Shown here: positions 33,685 through 42,271 of the stretch, in pieces | How the letters are laid out: each line of letters starts with the position of its first letter | How positions within the stretch are numbered: the stretch's first letter is position 1 | NCBI GenBank assembly: GCA_963815645.1 | Contig: CAWFHL010000001.1 | Span: 434,001 to 498,000 of the forward strand | Reading direction: 5' to 3' | Origin: JBBRHQ01 sp963815645 | GTDB taxonomy: Bacteria > Actinomycetota > Thermoleophilia > Solirubrobacterales > 70-9 | Length of the DNA stretch: 64,000 nucleotides | The notes under the pieces: model-generated | Told to the model about the DNA's origin: nothing | Database searches by the model: none | What the model saw: the letters and a program-made list of their open reading frames with translations, nothing else | Position numbers and translations under genes: made by a program

Positions 33685-35034
33685 TCAGCCCCGGCGGATC
33701 AACCGCGCGCCCTCGGTCGAGTCGCGTATCTCCCAGCCCAGCTCGGCGAGCTGGCCGCGGATCCGATCCGAGCGCTCGAAATCCCGCGCCGCGCGAGCCT
33801 CCTCGCGCTCGGCGAGCAGCGCCCGGACCTCGTCCCCGGCCTCCTCGGGGCCTCCCTCCCCGGCCAGCGACCCAAGGCCCAGGGTCACCAGCATCTCAGC
33901 CAGCGCCGACCCGGCCCCATCGACCTCTCCCCGGTTGGCCTCGGAGACCAGCTCGAACGCCTCCGCCAGCGCCCTGGGGGTGTTGAAGTCATCGGCGAGA
34001 GCCCCGCGGAAGCGCTCCAGCCGGGCGCCGGCCGCCTCGCCGGCCGGCTCTCCCGGGGGATGCTCGCGGAGGAAGTTCCGCAGGCGCTCGACCCTGGCGG
34101 CCCCCTCGCTCAGCGCCTCCTCGCTGAACGCCAGCGGCTGGCGGTAGTGGCCGGAGAGGATGTAGGCGATCACGGCCTCGCTGCCGAACCGGTCCAGCGC
34201 CTTGGAGAGCTGGAAGATGTTGCCTTCCGACTTCGACATCTTCTCTGCGTCGGCCTCGATCATCCCGTTGTGCATCCAGACCCGGGCGAAGGGGCGGCCT
34301 GCTCCTTCCGACTGGGCGATCTCGTTCTCGTGGTGGGGGAAGAGCAGGTCCGAGCCGCCGCCGTGGATCGCAAAGGAGGGCCCAAGCTCGGCCTCCGCCA
34401 TCGCCGAGCACTCGATGTGCCAACCGGGCCGGCCCGGGCCCCAGGGCGAATCCCAGCTCGTGTCCTCGCCGGGCTTCTGCGCCTTCCACAGGGCGAAGTC
34501 GAGGCTGTCCTCCTTCAGCGACTCCGAGCCCGCCTCCTCGCCCTGGTCCATCTCCTCGGGCCTCCGGTTCGAGAGCTTCCCGTAGGGCTCGAAGCTGCGC
34601 ACCCGGAAGTAGACGTCTCCGCCCGACTCGTAGGCGTGCCCGGCCTCGATCAGCTCCTCGATCAGCGACACGATCGGGGCGATCGTCTCGGTCGCCAGGG
34701 GCTCGGAATCGGGGCGGCCGAGCCCCAGACGATCGGTGTCCGCGAGGTAGGCAGCGGTCATCGCCCGGGCAAGCACCTCCGACTCCTCCCCCGCCTCGCG
34801 GGCAGCATCGTAGATCTTGTCGTTGATGTCGGTGACGTTGATCACCAGCCGCACCTCGTATCCCTCCGAGCGCAGGAAGCGGGCCAGCAGGCTGAAGACG
34901 ACGAAGGGCCGTGCGTTGCCGATGTGGATGCGGTCATACACGGTCGGCCCGCAGGCGTAGATCCCCACCTCCAGCGAGGGGTCGAGCGCGACCGGCTCCC
35001 CGGTCAGGGTGTCCTTGATCGTCACCTCGCGCAC
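33685..35034 (-). CDS. cysS: Cysteinyl-tRNA synthetase
   Basis: Class I aminoacyl-tRNA synthetase, 449 residues. YACGPTVYDRIHIGNARPF contains the zinc cysteine and the HIGH-like motif, GWHIECSAMAEAELG another zinc ligand region, and EKMSKSEGNIF the KMSKS loop. The C-terminal anticodon-binding part ends IRDSTEGARLI. It is intact in a single frame. It is immediately upstream of rlmB (3 bases), a neighbour relation found across Gram-positive bacteria. Confidence 0.96.
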   Translation of the reverse strand: MREVTIKDTLTGEPVALDPSLEVGIYACGPTVYDRIHIGNARPFVVFSLLARFLRSEGYEVRLVINVTDINDKIYDAAREAGEESEVLARAMTAAYLADTDRLGLGRPDSEPLATETIAPIVSLIEELIEAGHAYESGGDVYFRVRSFEPYGKLSNRRPEEMDQGEEAGSESLKEDSLDFALWKAQKPGEDTSWDSPWGPGRPGWHIECSAMAEAELGPSFAIHGGGSDLLFPHHENEIAQSEGAGRPFARVWMHNGMIEADAEKMSKSEGNIFQLSKALDRFGSEAVIAYILSGHYRQPLAFSEEALSEGAARVERLRNFLREHPPGEPAGEAAGARLERFRGALADDFNTPRALAEAFELVSEANRGEVDGAGSALAEMLVTLGLGSLAGEGGPEEAGDEVRALLAEREEARAARDFERSDRIRGQLAELGWEIRDSTEGARLIRRG

Positions 35035-35084
35035 GGGCCCGATGCTATTGGGGACCGGGCCGCCGCCGGAGCCGCGGCCGGGAT

Positions 35085-36326
35085 TCAGAAGGTGCGGTAG
35101 CTGGCGGGGCCGCCGTGGGCCTGAGCGGCGACCGAGCCGGCTCCCTGGCGCGGGCGCTCCCAGGCCGGCGCCGTGCTGCCGGCGGCCGCGACCGCCTGCC
35201 GCCGGGCCCGCTCGGCGGCGGTCTTCACCGTTCCATCGGCCGCGATCCGGGCGACCTCGGAGCGCTCCTCAGCCTCGCGGCGGATGCGCTCGGACTCGTC
35301 GGAGAGCTGGCGCTCGGCCTTGCGACGCGCGTCCTCCTCGGCCTCGCGCTCGACCTTGGCGATCAGCTCCTCGACCCGCTCCTCGGCCTCGCGGCGGACC
35401 TTCTCGGTGCCCTCCATGATCCGGCGCTCGATCTCAGCCTCGACCTCGGCGACCCGTGCCTCAGCTTCGCGGCGGACTTCCTCGGCCCGCGCCTGCGCCT
35501 CGCCGATTCGCTTCTCGGCGAGAGCAACCCGGTCGGCTGCCTTGCGCTCGATCTCGTCGCGGACCTGGGCGACCTCCTTCGTCCTCTCCTCCTCCAGCCT
35601 GCCGGTCGTCTCGGCCAGCGCCTGCTCGGCGCTCGCCCGGGTTTCGGCGAGCTCGGTGCCCAGCCTGGCCCGCTCGGCCTTCGAGTTCTTGGCGATCTCC
35701 TTCGCGGCCCGCTCAGCTCGGGTGCGCGCGCTCTCGGCGTCGGCGAGCTGCGCCTCGGCCTTCTGCGCCCGGACCTGCGCCTGCTTGCGGGCCCGCTGCG
35801 CGCTGGCGATCTTCTTCTGCCCCTCCTCGCCGAGTCGGCGGATCGTCTCCATCGCCTTTGCCTTCACCTGCTCGCGGTTCTCGACCCGCTCGCGCTCCAG
35901 CCGCTGCTTCTCCTCGGCGGCGCCCCTCTCGGCCGTGCTGACCAGTCCCTGGGCCCTCTTCTCGGCCGCGGTGACGAGACCCTGGGCACGCTGCTCGGCC
36001 GCTTCGACCTCGTCCCGGGCGGCACGCTCCGCCTCGGCGATCCGGCGCTCCGCCTCGGTCGCGGCCTGCTCGGCTCGTTCTTCAGCCTCCGCGGCGCGAT
36101 CGGCGGCCCGCTTGGCGAGCGCCAGCGCCCGCTGCTCCCCGCTTCGGGCCTCGGTCTCCGCCTCCCGGGCCCGCGCTTCGCGGCTTCGCATCTCCATCGC
36201 CAGCCGCTTGGCGCTCGCCGCTACCTCCTCGGTCGCCTCCCCGACGATCCGCAGGTGGGGTCGGGGGTCGGCGGCGGCCGGGGGCGGGGTGAGATCGGGC
36301 TCGGGAGAGACGGCGGGCTCGCTCAT
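35085..36326 (-). CDS. Long coiled-coil protein, unknown function
   Basis: A 413-residue protein dominated by an unbroken Ala/Glu/Arg-rich coiled coil from about residue 50 to 380 (EAAEQRAQGLVTAAEKRA-type heptads). A proline-rich head (EPDLTPPPAAADPRPHL) and a Gly/Ala tail flank it. There is no signal peptide and no membrane segment. Start 36326 is an ATG near the first conserved text; a more upstream in-frame start is not needed. The low sequence complexity prevents naming a family. It lies next to cysS on the same strand, after a 50-base spacer, and may be a cytoskeleton-like or DivIVA-like scaffold. Confidence 0.65.
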   Translation of the reverse strand: MSEPAVSPEPDLTPPPAAADPRPHLRIVGEATEEVAASAKRLAMEMRSREARAREAETEARSGEQRALALAKRAADRAAEAEERAEQAATEAERRIAEAERAARDEVEAAEQRAQGLVTAAEKRAQGLVSTAERGAAEEKQRLERERVENREQVKAKAMETIRRLGEEGQKKIASAQRARKQAQVRAQKAEAQLADAESARTRAERAAKEIAKNSKAERARLGTELAETRASAEQALAETTGRLEEERTKEVAQVRDEIERKAADRVALAEKRIGEAQARAEEVRREAEARVAEVEAEIERRIMEGTEKVRREAEERVEELIAKVEREAEEDARRKAERQLSDESERIRREAEERSEVARIAADGTVKTAAERARRQAVAAAGSTAPAWERPRQGAGSVAAQAHGGPASYRTF

Positions 36327-36386
36327 CGCTGCCCGGAACTTACTACGGTGGGCAGAGGTCACCGGAGCCATCGGAAGCCGTATTTC

Positions 36387-36399
36387 TCGCAATTTGCGA
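36387..36399. promoter_or_regulatory. Short perfect palindrome upstream of the coiled-coil gene
   Basis: TCGCAA and TTGCGA pair around a single T, 61 bases upstream of the coiled-coil gene start. It could be an operator or, after the VOC pseudogene on the same strand, a weak terminator hairpin. Confidence 0.35.
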
Positions 36400-36440
36400 A
36401 GCCTGCGACCCGGGTCCGAATAGCGCGGCGAGCAGCGGCC

Positions 36441-37197
36441 TCACCGCGGCTCCTCGCTGATCAGCGCCACCGGCAGGCCGAGTCCGGCCTCGCGCCGCAC
36501 GGTGGCGATCCGCCGCCCCGGCTGCACCGCGTCGCGGACCTCGCCCAATCGCTCACCCAGCAGCTCGGCCCAGGCGTCGATGTCGGAGACGCAGAGGGTC
36601 AGCCCCCAGAAGCGGGCGCCCCGCTCCTTGGCCTGGGGCGCCTCGACCACCTCGAGGATCACCTCGCCGAGCCTGAAGAAGGCCTGGCGGACCGGCGGAC
36701 CTGGCTCTCCCGGCTCGCGGACCCGCCTCAGCGAGAGCCCCGCCCGCTCGAGCGCCGCGTCGGTCCGCTCCAGGTCCGCGGTGAAGACGACGATGTGGTC
36801 GATCCGAAGCGCCCCGTTCGGATGGGAGCCGGGTGGCGGTGGCGCCGCGCCGGTGATCTCCGTGGGCAGCCCGTCAAGGTCGGAGCCCGCGGGACCGGTG
36901 AAGCCGCGCGAGCGCCGCGCGGTGTTAGCGCCGGCAGAGGCATGTCAGGCGGCGAGGCCGCCGCAAGTGGTCTGTTGGGCCGGCGCGGTGTTAGCGCCGG
37001 CAGAGGCATGTCAGGCGGCGAGGCCGCCGCAAGTGATGCGTCCCGCAGGACCCATCCGGCGATCCCGCCGCCACCCTGATCGAAGCGCAGCCGCACCGAG
37101 CCGACCACCGTCTCAGAGCCGGCGAAGACGAATCCGCATTCCCGCCACGCTTCCGCGGGCGCGGCCAGCCGTACCGCCTCGATCGTCGTCGCCGAGC
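36441..37197 (-). pseudogene. VOC-family protein gene interrupted by the double-hairpin element
   Basis: The first segment (from the AMP-ligase stop, no clear start codon) reads SATTIEAVRLAAPAEAWREC, VGSVRLRFDQGGGGIAGWVL; the second, in another frame after the repeat pair, reads GALRIDHIVVFTADLERTDA, VRQAFFRLGEVILEVVEAP and FWGLTLCVSDIDAWAELL. Together they match a VOC (glyoxalase/bleomycin-resistance) protein. The repeat pair at 36914-37034 lies exactly between the two halves and shifts the frame. The gene is therefore probably inactive, unless the frame is wrong through a sequencing indel. Confidence 0.75.
36914..37034 (+). repeat. Double-hairpin element, locus C (two tandem units) inside a gene
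   Basis: Third copy pair, units 66 bases apart. Loops are GGTGTTA and stem-2 loop GAG; the linker is CAGAGGCATGTCA and the end GCAAGT. Unit 1 has a changed left arm (CGCCGCGC instead of CCGGCGC), so its stem 1 is damaged. The pair splits a VOC-family gene. The two units share the GAG loop, which is not found at the other loci. Confidence 0.9.
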
Positions 37198-38833
37198 TCA
37201 GTTGAGGTCGCGCTTGAGGATCTTGCCGGTCGCGTTGCGGGGAAGCTCCTCGAGGAAGACGATCTCGCGCGGGGTCTTATAGCCGGCGAGGTTGGTCTTC
37301 ACGTGGGCCTTGGCCTCCTCCTCGCTCAGCTGCTTTTCCGGGTGAACGACGACGAAGGCCTTCAGCCGCTGCCCGAACTCCTCGTCGGGGACCCCGATTA
37401 CCGCCGCCTCGGCGACCGCCTCATGGTCGGAGAGCAGGTCCTCGACCTCGCGGGGGAAGACGTTCTCGCCACCGGAGACGATCATCTCGTCGTCGCGGCC
37501 GTCGATGAACAGGCGGCCCTCGGAGTCGAAGTGCCCGACGTCGCCGCTGGAGAGCAGGTCGCCGATCACCTCCTTGCCGCCGCCGCCGGTGTATCCCTCG
37601 AAGGCCATCCCGTTGCCGACGAAGATCCGGCCCACCTGCCCCCGGGGCACCTCCCGCCCCGAATCGTCGAAGAGCTTCACGGTCGTCCCGCGCGGCGGCC
37701 GCCCGGCGGTGCCGGGGGCGGCGCGCAGCTCCTCCGGGGTGGCGATCGTCGCGTAGGCGACCTCGGTCGAGCCGTAGAGGTTGTAGATGTTGTCGCCGAA
37801 GTGGTCCATCCACTTCAGCGCCATCTCCCCCGGCAGGGCAGAGCCCGAGACCGAGGTGATCCTCAGCGAGGAGAGGTCATACCTGGCCAGGGTCTCCTCC
37901 GGCAGCGCCAGGATCCGCTGGACCATCACCGGGACCACCGCGAGCACCTGGGTGCGGTGCTCCTGGACCGCCTGCAGGGTGCCCTCGGGGTCGAACCGGC
38001 GGCGCAGCACCATCGCCGACCCCAGCGGCAGGCCGAGGGCGAAGTGGGTGAAGCCCCAGGAGTGAAACAGAGGTGAGGCGATCATCATTCGCTCACCGCT
38101 CCGGTAGGGGATGCGGTCGAAGAGCCCGGCGATCGCGCCGAGGCCGCCGGGGCTGGACCGCTGAGCTCCCTTCGGCGTCCCCGTCGTCCCCGAGGTGAGA
38201 ATGACGAAGCGGGCCTCTTCCTTGGGCGGGTCGAGGCTCGATTCGTCGCCGGAGGCGATCAGCGCCTCCAGCGTCGATCCGGTCTCCCCCGCGTCGCCCT
38301 CGGTCCAGGCGATCACCCGCTCGACTCCCTCGACGCCCTCGAGCAGCCCGCTGAACTCCTCGTCGTGGATCAGCAACCGGGGGCCCTCGCGGGCGATCAC
38401 GTCGACGAGCTGCGGCCCGGAGAACATCGTGTTCAGATAGAGGGCGCTCGCCCCGAGCTTCGCCGCGGCGATCGTCGCGTCGACAAACCCGCGGTGGTTT
38501 CGGCACATCACCCCGATCCCGTCTCCCTCACGGACACCGAGCCGCGAGAGCGAGCTGGCGAGCGCGTTGGAGCGCCGGTCGAGCTGCTCGAAGCTGAGCG
38601 CCCCGCGCTCATCGATCAGCGCCGTGTCGTGCGGGATGGTCGATCGCCGCGGCGATCGCCCCGGCGGCGGGCGAGACGCCGTGCTGGGCGAGGACCCGCG
38701 CCATCCGCGCCAGCTTGTCGGGGCGGATCGGGCGCAGCATCCCCGCCTCGGTCAGAACCTTGACCTGAAATGCGCCGTCCGAGACCCAGCTCCACGGGTT
38801 CGGGACGCGGGATGTAAGCCCTCCGGAGGCCAC
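37198..38833 (-). CDS. AMP-dependent acyl-CoA ligase, FadD-like (frameshifted)
   Basis: Acyl-adenylate/CoA ligase. FVILTSGTTGTPKGAQR is the AMP-binding P-loop, YNLYGSTEVAYATIA the A5 motif, DVGHFDSEGRLFIDGRDDEMIVSGGENVFP the hinge and A8 region (aspartate and lysine motifs), and NATGKILKRDL holds the catalytic lysine. The N-terminal part (from GTG 38833) breaks by one base near 38632 in a C-run, after HPARHGADR; the continuation MCRNHRGFVDATIAAAKLGA is in the other frame. About 545 residues in all. It probably activates fatty or steroid acids for the beta-oxidation enzymes. Confidence 0.85.
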
Positions 38834-38899
38834 GACCGAAGCCTACATCCGATCGAGTCGCCGAAAACACGCCCATAGCTCCCGTTTTCGTCCACTCGA

Positions 38900-38929
38900 C
38901 GCTGACGGCGGCGCGCCGCGGCGTCAGCG
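38900..38929 (-). terminator. Strong hairpin after ispF
   Basis: CGCTGACG and CGTCAGCG pair around a further self-pairing core (GCGGCGCGCCGC), giving a stem of about 14 pairs with a small bulge. It lies 30 bases beyond the ispF stop on the minus strand. No T-run follows, so it may be an intrinsic terminator or a processing site. Confidence 0.5.
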
Positions 38930-38958
38930 CCGGGAGGCCGGCTCGCGCGCCGTCGGAG

Positions 38959-39423
38959 CTACGCCTGGGCGTCCTCGACCTGCGCGACGGCGAGGCAGGC
39001 GATCCCCTCGCCGCGGCCGATCCAGCCCATCCCCTCGTTGCTCGTCGCCTTGACGTTTACCCGGGCCGAGGTCGCCTCGGCGATCAGCCGTTCGATCTCT
39101 GCCCGGTGGGGGCTGAGCCGCGGCGCCTCGCAGACGACGGTGGCGTCGATGTTGACGACGCGCCCCGAGACCCGGCCGATCACCGTGCGCAGCAGGTCGA
39201 GCGAGTCTGCGCCCTCCCAGGCGGGATCGTCGTCGGGAAAGAGGTTGCCGATGTCGCCCTCCCCGGCGGCGCCGAGGACGGCGTCGATCACCGCGTGCAG
39301 GAGGACATCGGCGTCGGAGTGCCCGGCCAGCCCGCGGGGATGGTCGATCTCGACCCCGCCGAGCCGCAGCGGCCGTCCCTCCTCGAAGCGGTGGGAGTCA
39401 TAGCCGACCCCGACCGGGCTCAC
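38959..39423 (-). CDS. ispF: 2-C-methyl-D-erythritol 2,4-cyclodiphosphate synthase
   Basis: MEP-pathway enzyme of 154 residues that makes the cyclic diphosphate for isoprenoid synthesis. GYDSHRFEEGRPLRLGGVEI is the DxH zinc motif, HSDADVLLHAVIDAVLGAAG contains the substrate-binding loop, DIGNLFPD follows, and KATSNEGMGWIGRGEGIA is the C-terminal motif. The start is GTG 39423, overlapping the hisK-like gene stop (GTGA). In many bacteria ispD and ispF are adjacent or fused; here ispD is 2.8 kb upstream with four genes in between. Confidence 0.95.
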   Translation of the reverse strand: MSPVGVGYDSHRFEEGRPLRLGGVEIDHPRGLAGHSDADVLLHAVIDAVLGAAGEGDIGNLFPDDDPAWEGADSLDLLRTVIGRVSGRVVNIDATVVCEAPRLSPHRAEIERLIAEATSARVNVKATSNEGMGWIGRGEGIACLAVAQVEDAQA

Positions 39424-40271
39424 CGCGCCGCCTCCACGCTCGCCGGGCCGAGCGGCTCGAGGCGCCGCGAGCGACCCTCGAAGACCGAGATCTCCTTCAC
39501 CCCGAGCTGGTCCAGGAAGGCGAGAGCCCGCTTGTAGCCGAAGCCGACCTCCTCGGGGGTGTGGGCGTCGGAGGAGAGGGCGAAGACGGCTCCGGCCTCG
39601 ACGCACATCTCGGCGAAGGCGGGCGCCGGATAGATCTCCTCGACCGGCTTGCGCAGCCCGGCGGTCGAGACCTCGACCGCGATCCCGCTCTCGGCGATCG
39701 CCTCGACCGCGAGCTCGTAGTAGAAGCGCGGGTCGCGCTGCGGCTGCGGCCGCGCGTCGCCCCAGTACTTGACCAGGTCGGGGTGGGCGAGGATGTCGAA
39801 GAGCCCGCTGCGGGCGCTCTCGGCGACCGCCTCGAAGTAGAGTCGCCAGACCTCGTCCGGGTCCCCCTTCGCGTTCCAGACCCCGTAGACCTCGGTGTCG
39901 AGCGCATGGTTTCCGATGAAGTGAACCGACCCGACCACGTAGTCGAAGGGATGGGACTCGAGCAGCGAGGCGGTCCGGTCCTCGGCCCCGGGGACGAAGT
40001 CGCACTCGATCCCCAGCCTCAGCGGCGAGGCGGCGACGAACTCGCAGTAGGCGCCGAGGTCGTCGGTGGCCCAGCGCTGCCACCAGGGATGTTCGCCCCA
40101 CAGGGTGAGCGCGTCGGTGAAGCGGTGGATGTGCTCTGAGCAGCCGATCTCCCCGATCCCGGCGGCCCCGGCCGCCTCCAGGTAGCGATCGACGTTTGCC
40201 TCCGTGAAGTAGCGCTCCGGGGGGGTGCCGTCCTCGTCGGGGCGCAGGTGAAGGTGGTAATCGGTGAGCAC
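39420..40271 (-). CDS. PHP-domain phosphatase, histidinol-phosphatase-like
   Basis: A 283-residue PHP-fold phosphoesterase. TDYHLHLRPDEDGT is the first metal-binding motif (HxH), EIGCSEHIHRF, VVGSVHFIGN and FDILAHPDLVKYWG supply further metal ligands, and FALSSDAHTPEEVG the last. This matches HisK-type histidinol-phosphatases, which complete a step of histidine synthesis, but similar PHP proteins act on other phosphates. No other his gene is nearby. The start is GTG 40271. It is co-translated with ispF. Confidence 0.8.
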   Translation of the reverse strand: MLTDYHLHLRPDEDGTPPERYFTEANVDRYLEAAGAAGIGEIGCSEHIHRFTDALTLWGEHPWWQRWATDDLGAYCEFVAASPLRLGIECDFVPGAEDRTASLLESHPFDYVVGSVHFIGNHALDTEVYGVWNAKGDPDEVWRLYFEAVAESARSGLFDILAHPDLVKYWGDARPQPQRDPRFYYELAVEAIAESGIAVEVSTAGLRKPVEEIYPAPAFAEMCVEAGAVFALSSDAHTPEEVGFGYKRALAFLDQLGVKEISVFEGRSRRLEPLGPASVEAAR

Positions 40272-40315
40272 GCCCGCGAGCCTACCGGCGTCCCGCGGGG
40301 ATACCCTGGAGCGCC

Positions 40316-41341
40316 ATGATCCACCTGCGGATCATCGCCCCCAGCCACGAGTGCGACCACGTGATCGAGCTGCTGAAGGCCACGCCCTCGGTCACCAACC
40401 TCGTCTTCCTGCCGCGGGCGGCACACAAGCCGGAGGGCGACGTGATCCTCTGCGACGTCGCCCGCGAGGACGCCAGCGTGATCATCAGCGACCTGCGCGA
40501 GTTCGATATCCCGCTGCACGGCTCGATCTCGCTCGAAGAGATCGACTCGCAAATCTCGGTCGCTGCAGACGCGGCCGAGCGGGCGGCCCACGGCCTCGCC
40601 GGCGACGCGGTCGTCTGGGAGGAGGTCGAGGCGCGAACCTCGGAGAACGTCGAGCTGAACGCGAACTTCGTCGGCTTCATGATCCTGGCCTGCCTGATCG
40701 CCAGCATCGGCATCCTCCTCGATAGCCCGATCCTGATCATCGGCGCGATGGTCGTCGGGCCCGAGTTCGGGCCCCTGGCGGGTCTCTGCGTAGCAATCGT
40801 CCAGCGCCGCAGGAAGCTCGCCCTGCGCTCCTTCACCGCGCTCGCGATCGGCTTCCCCGTGGGGATCACCGCCGCCTTCCTCTTTACCCTGATCGCCAAG
40901 TCCACAGGCCTGACCGCCGACACCCTGACCACCGTCAACCGCCCCCTGACCGAGTTCATCTCCCATCCCGACGGTCTCACCTTCATCATCGCCTTCATCG
41001 CCGGGATCGCCGGGATGCTGTCGCTGACCTCGACCAAGTCGGGAGCGTTGATCGGCGTGTTGATCTCGGTGACGACGATCCCCGCGGCGGCCAACATCGG
41101 GGTTGCCGCCGCATACGCCAACTGGGGGGAGTGGCGCGGCGCGATCGCCCAGCTGACGGTCAACCTGAGCGGCATCTTCCTCGCCGCCGTCAGCACCCTC
41201 TACGTCCAGCGCCTCTTCTACCAGCGGCGCCGGGTGCGCCACCTACGAGACGGGGCCCGCGAGGTCGCCGGCCTCCCCCTTGGCCGCAGCCGCCACGAGC
41301 ATTGGACGGCCGATCGCCCCAGGCCGGGGCCGCGTGCGTGA
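40316..41341 (+). CDS. DUF389 membrane protein
   Basis: A 341-residue protein with a soluble N-terminus (about 110 residues, LRIIAPSHECDHVIELLKAT) and six or so membrane helices. SENVELNANFVGFMILACL, SPILIIGAMVVGPEFGPLAG and LSLTSTKSGALIGVLISVTT are typical of DUF389 (TIGR00341-like) proteins of unknown function. GGAG lies before the ATG. It is divergent from the PHP gene, with 44 bases between starts. A small membrane protein gene overlaps its end by 8 bases. Confidence 0.88.
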   Translation: MIHLRIIAPSHECDHVIELLKATPSVTNLVFLPRAAHKPEGDVILCDVAREDASVIISDLREFDIPLHGSISLEEIDSQISVAADAAERAAHGLAGDAVVWEEVEARTSENVELNANFVGFMILACLIASIGILLDSPILIIGAMVVGPEFGPLAGLCVAIVQRRRKLALRSFTALAIGFPVGITAAFLFTLIAKSTGLTADTLTTVNRPLTEFISHPDGLTFIIAFIAGIAGMLSLTSTKSGALIGVLISVTTIPAAANIGVAAAYANWGEWRGAIAQLTVNLSGIFLAAVSTLYVQRLFYQRRRVRHLRDGAREVAGLPLGRSRHEHWTADRPRPGPRA

Positions 41342-41480
41342 GGCACTGCTGCTCCCGCTCGCCTTCGCCGCCGGCGTCGGCGTCGCCGAGCTGCTCGGCG
41401 CCGCCAACCTCGGGGTCGCGTTCGGGGTCGGTCAGATCGTCTTCGCAGCCACCGCCGTCTGGCTGATCCTGCGCCGCTAG
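41334..41480 (+). CDS. Small membrane protein, 48 aa
   Basis: Begins at GTG 41334, overlapping the stop of the DUF389 gene by 8 bases, and encodes two short hydrophobic segments (LLLPLAFAAGVGVAELLGA, IVFAATAVWLILR). It is too small for a family call. The overlap suggests translational coupling with the DUF389 protein and possibly a small partner subunit. Confidence 0.55.
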   Translation: MREALLLPLAFAAGVGVAELLGAANLGVAFGVGQIVFAATAVWLILRR

Positions 41481-41491
41481 CCGGATCCGGC

Positions 41492-42262
41492 TCAGCTGGG
41501 CCCGGTTGCGATCGCCTCTGCCACCGCGGCGCCCGGGCCGCCGGTCCAGGGCTCGCCGTGCCCGGGAAGGACGAACTCGGCCTCCAGCGGCTCGATCGCC
41601 GCCAGCGATTCGCGCGCCTGGCGCGAGTTGGTGTTCAGCGCACGCGGGAATAGCTGCGCGCCGCGGCGCCCGGTCATCGGGTTCCAGGTGCAGAGCGCGT
41701 CGCCGACGAACAGCGTCCCGTGCGCGGGGAAGTGAAGGGCGACGTGGCCGGGGGTGTGCCCAGGGGTCGGGACGACGGTGGGGTGTCCGGGGACGTCCAC
41801 CTCGGCCCCGGGCTCGTAGGTGGTCACCTTGGCGATCGCCTTCGGCTTCACCCCGTTCAGGGTGAGGTGCCAGAAGAGGCGGTAGGCCGTCGGGTGGAGC
41901 AGGTGGGGGAAGAAACGGCCGTCGGTCTTCTTCGGCTTCGGCTTCAGCGCCGTCGCCTCGTCCCCGGGATCGACGAACACCGGGACGTCCCGCTCGGAGC
42001 GCAGCTGCTCGGCGACGCCGATGTGATCGCCGTCGGTGTGGGTGAGGACGATCGCCCGGATATCCGAGGCCGGGCGGCCGAGCAGCTCCAGGCCGGGCTC
42101 GAGCTGGGGGCGGTACTTGGGGCATCCCGCGTCGACCACGGTGATCCCGCTCTCGTCGGCGACCAGGTACCAGTTGACCATCGGCGTCCCGAGACGCACG
42201 ACGCCCTCGGCGAGCTTGGCGGGGGCTTCGACGCCCTCGGCGAGCTTCGGGGTGGCCGCCAT
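41492..42262 (-). CDS. MBL-fold metallohydrolase with duplicated N-terminal segment
   Basis: A 256-residue metallo-beta-lactamase fold. VLTHTDGDHIGVAEQL is the HxxxDH motif, PTPGHTPGHVALHF supplies the second metal site, FVGDALCTW the bridging aspartate, and VLPGHGEPW the last histidine. The first residue of the usual HxHxDH is kept (THTDGDH). The N-terminus reads TPKLAEGVEAPAKLAEGVVR, a direct duplication; at DNA level ACGCCCTCGGCGAGCTT occurs twice, 31 bases apart. The substrate is unknown. It lies between ispD and the DUF389 gene. Confidence 0.85.
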   Translation of the reverse strand: MAATPKLAEGVEAPAKLAEGVVRLGTPMVNWYLVADESGITVVDAGCPKYRPQLEPGLELLGRPASDIRAIVLTHTDGDHIGVAEQLRSERDVPVFVDPGDEATALKPKPKKTDGRFFPHLLHPTAYRLFWHLTLNGVKPKAIAKVTTYEPGAEVDVPGHPTVVPTPGHTPGHVALHFPAHGTLFVGDALCTWNPMTGRRGAQLFPRALNTNSRQARESLAAIEPLEAEFVLPGHGEPWTGGPGAAVAEAIATGPS

Positions 42263-42271
42263 GCGCCCAGA

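Noticed and set aside
32893..35100. A 735-codon plus-strand open frame
   Set aside because: It lies opposite rlmB and cysS, which have clear catalytic motifs. The long frame is a product of high GC and shows no family text.
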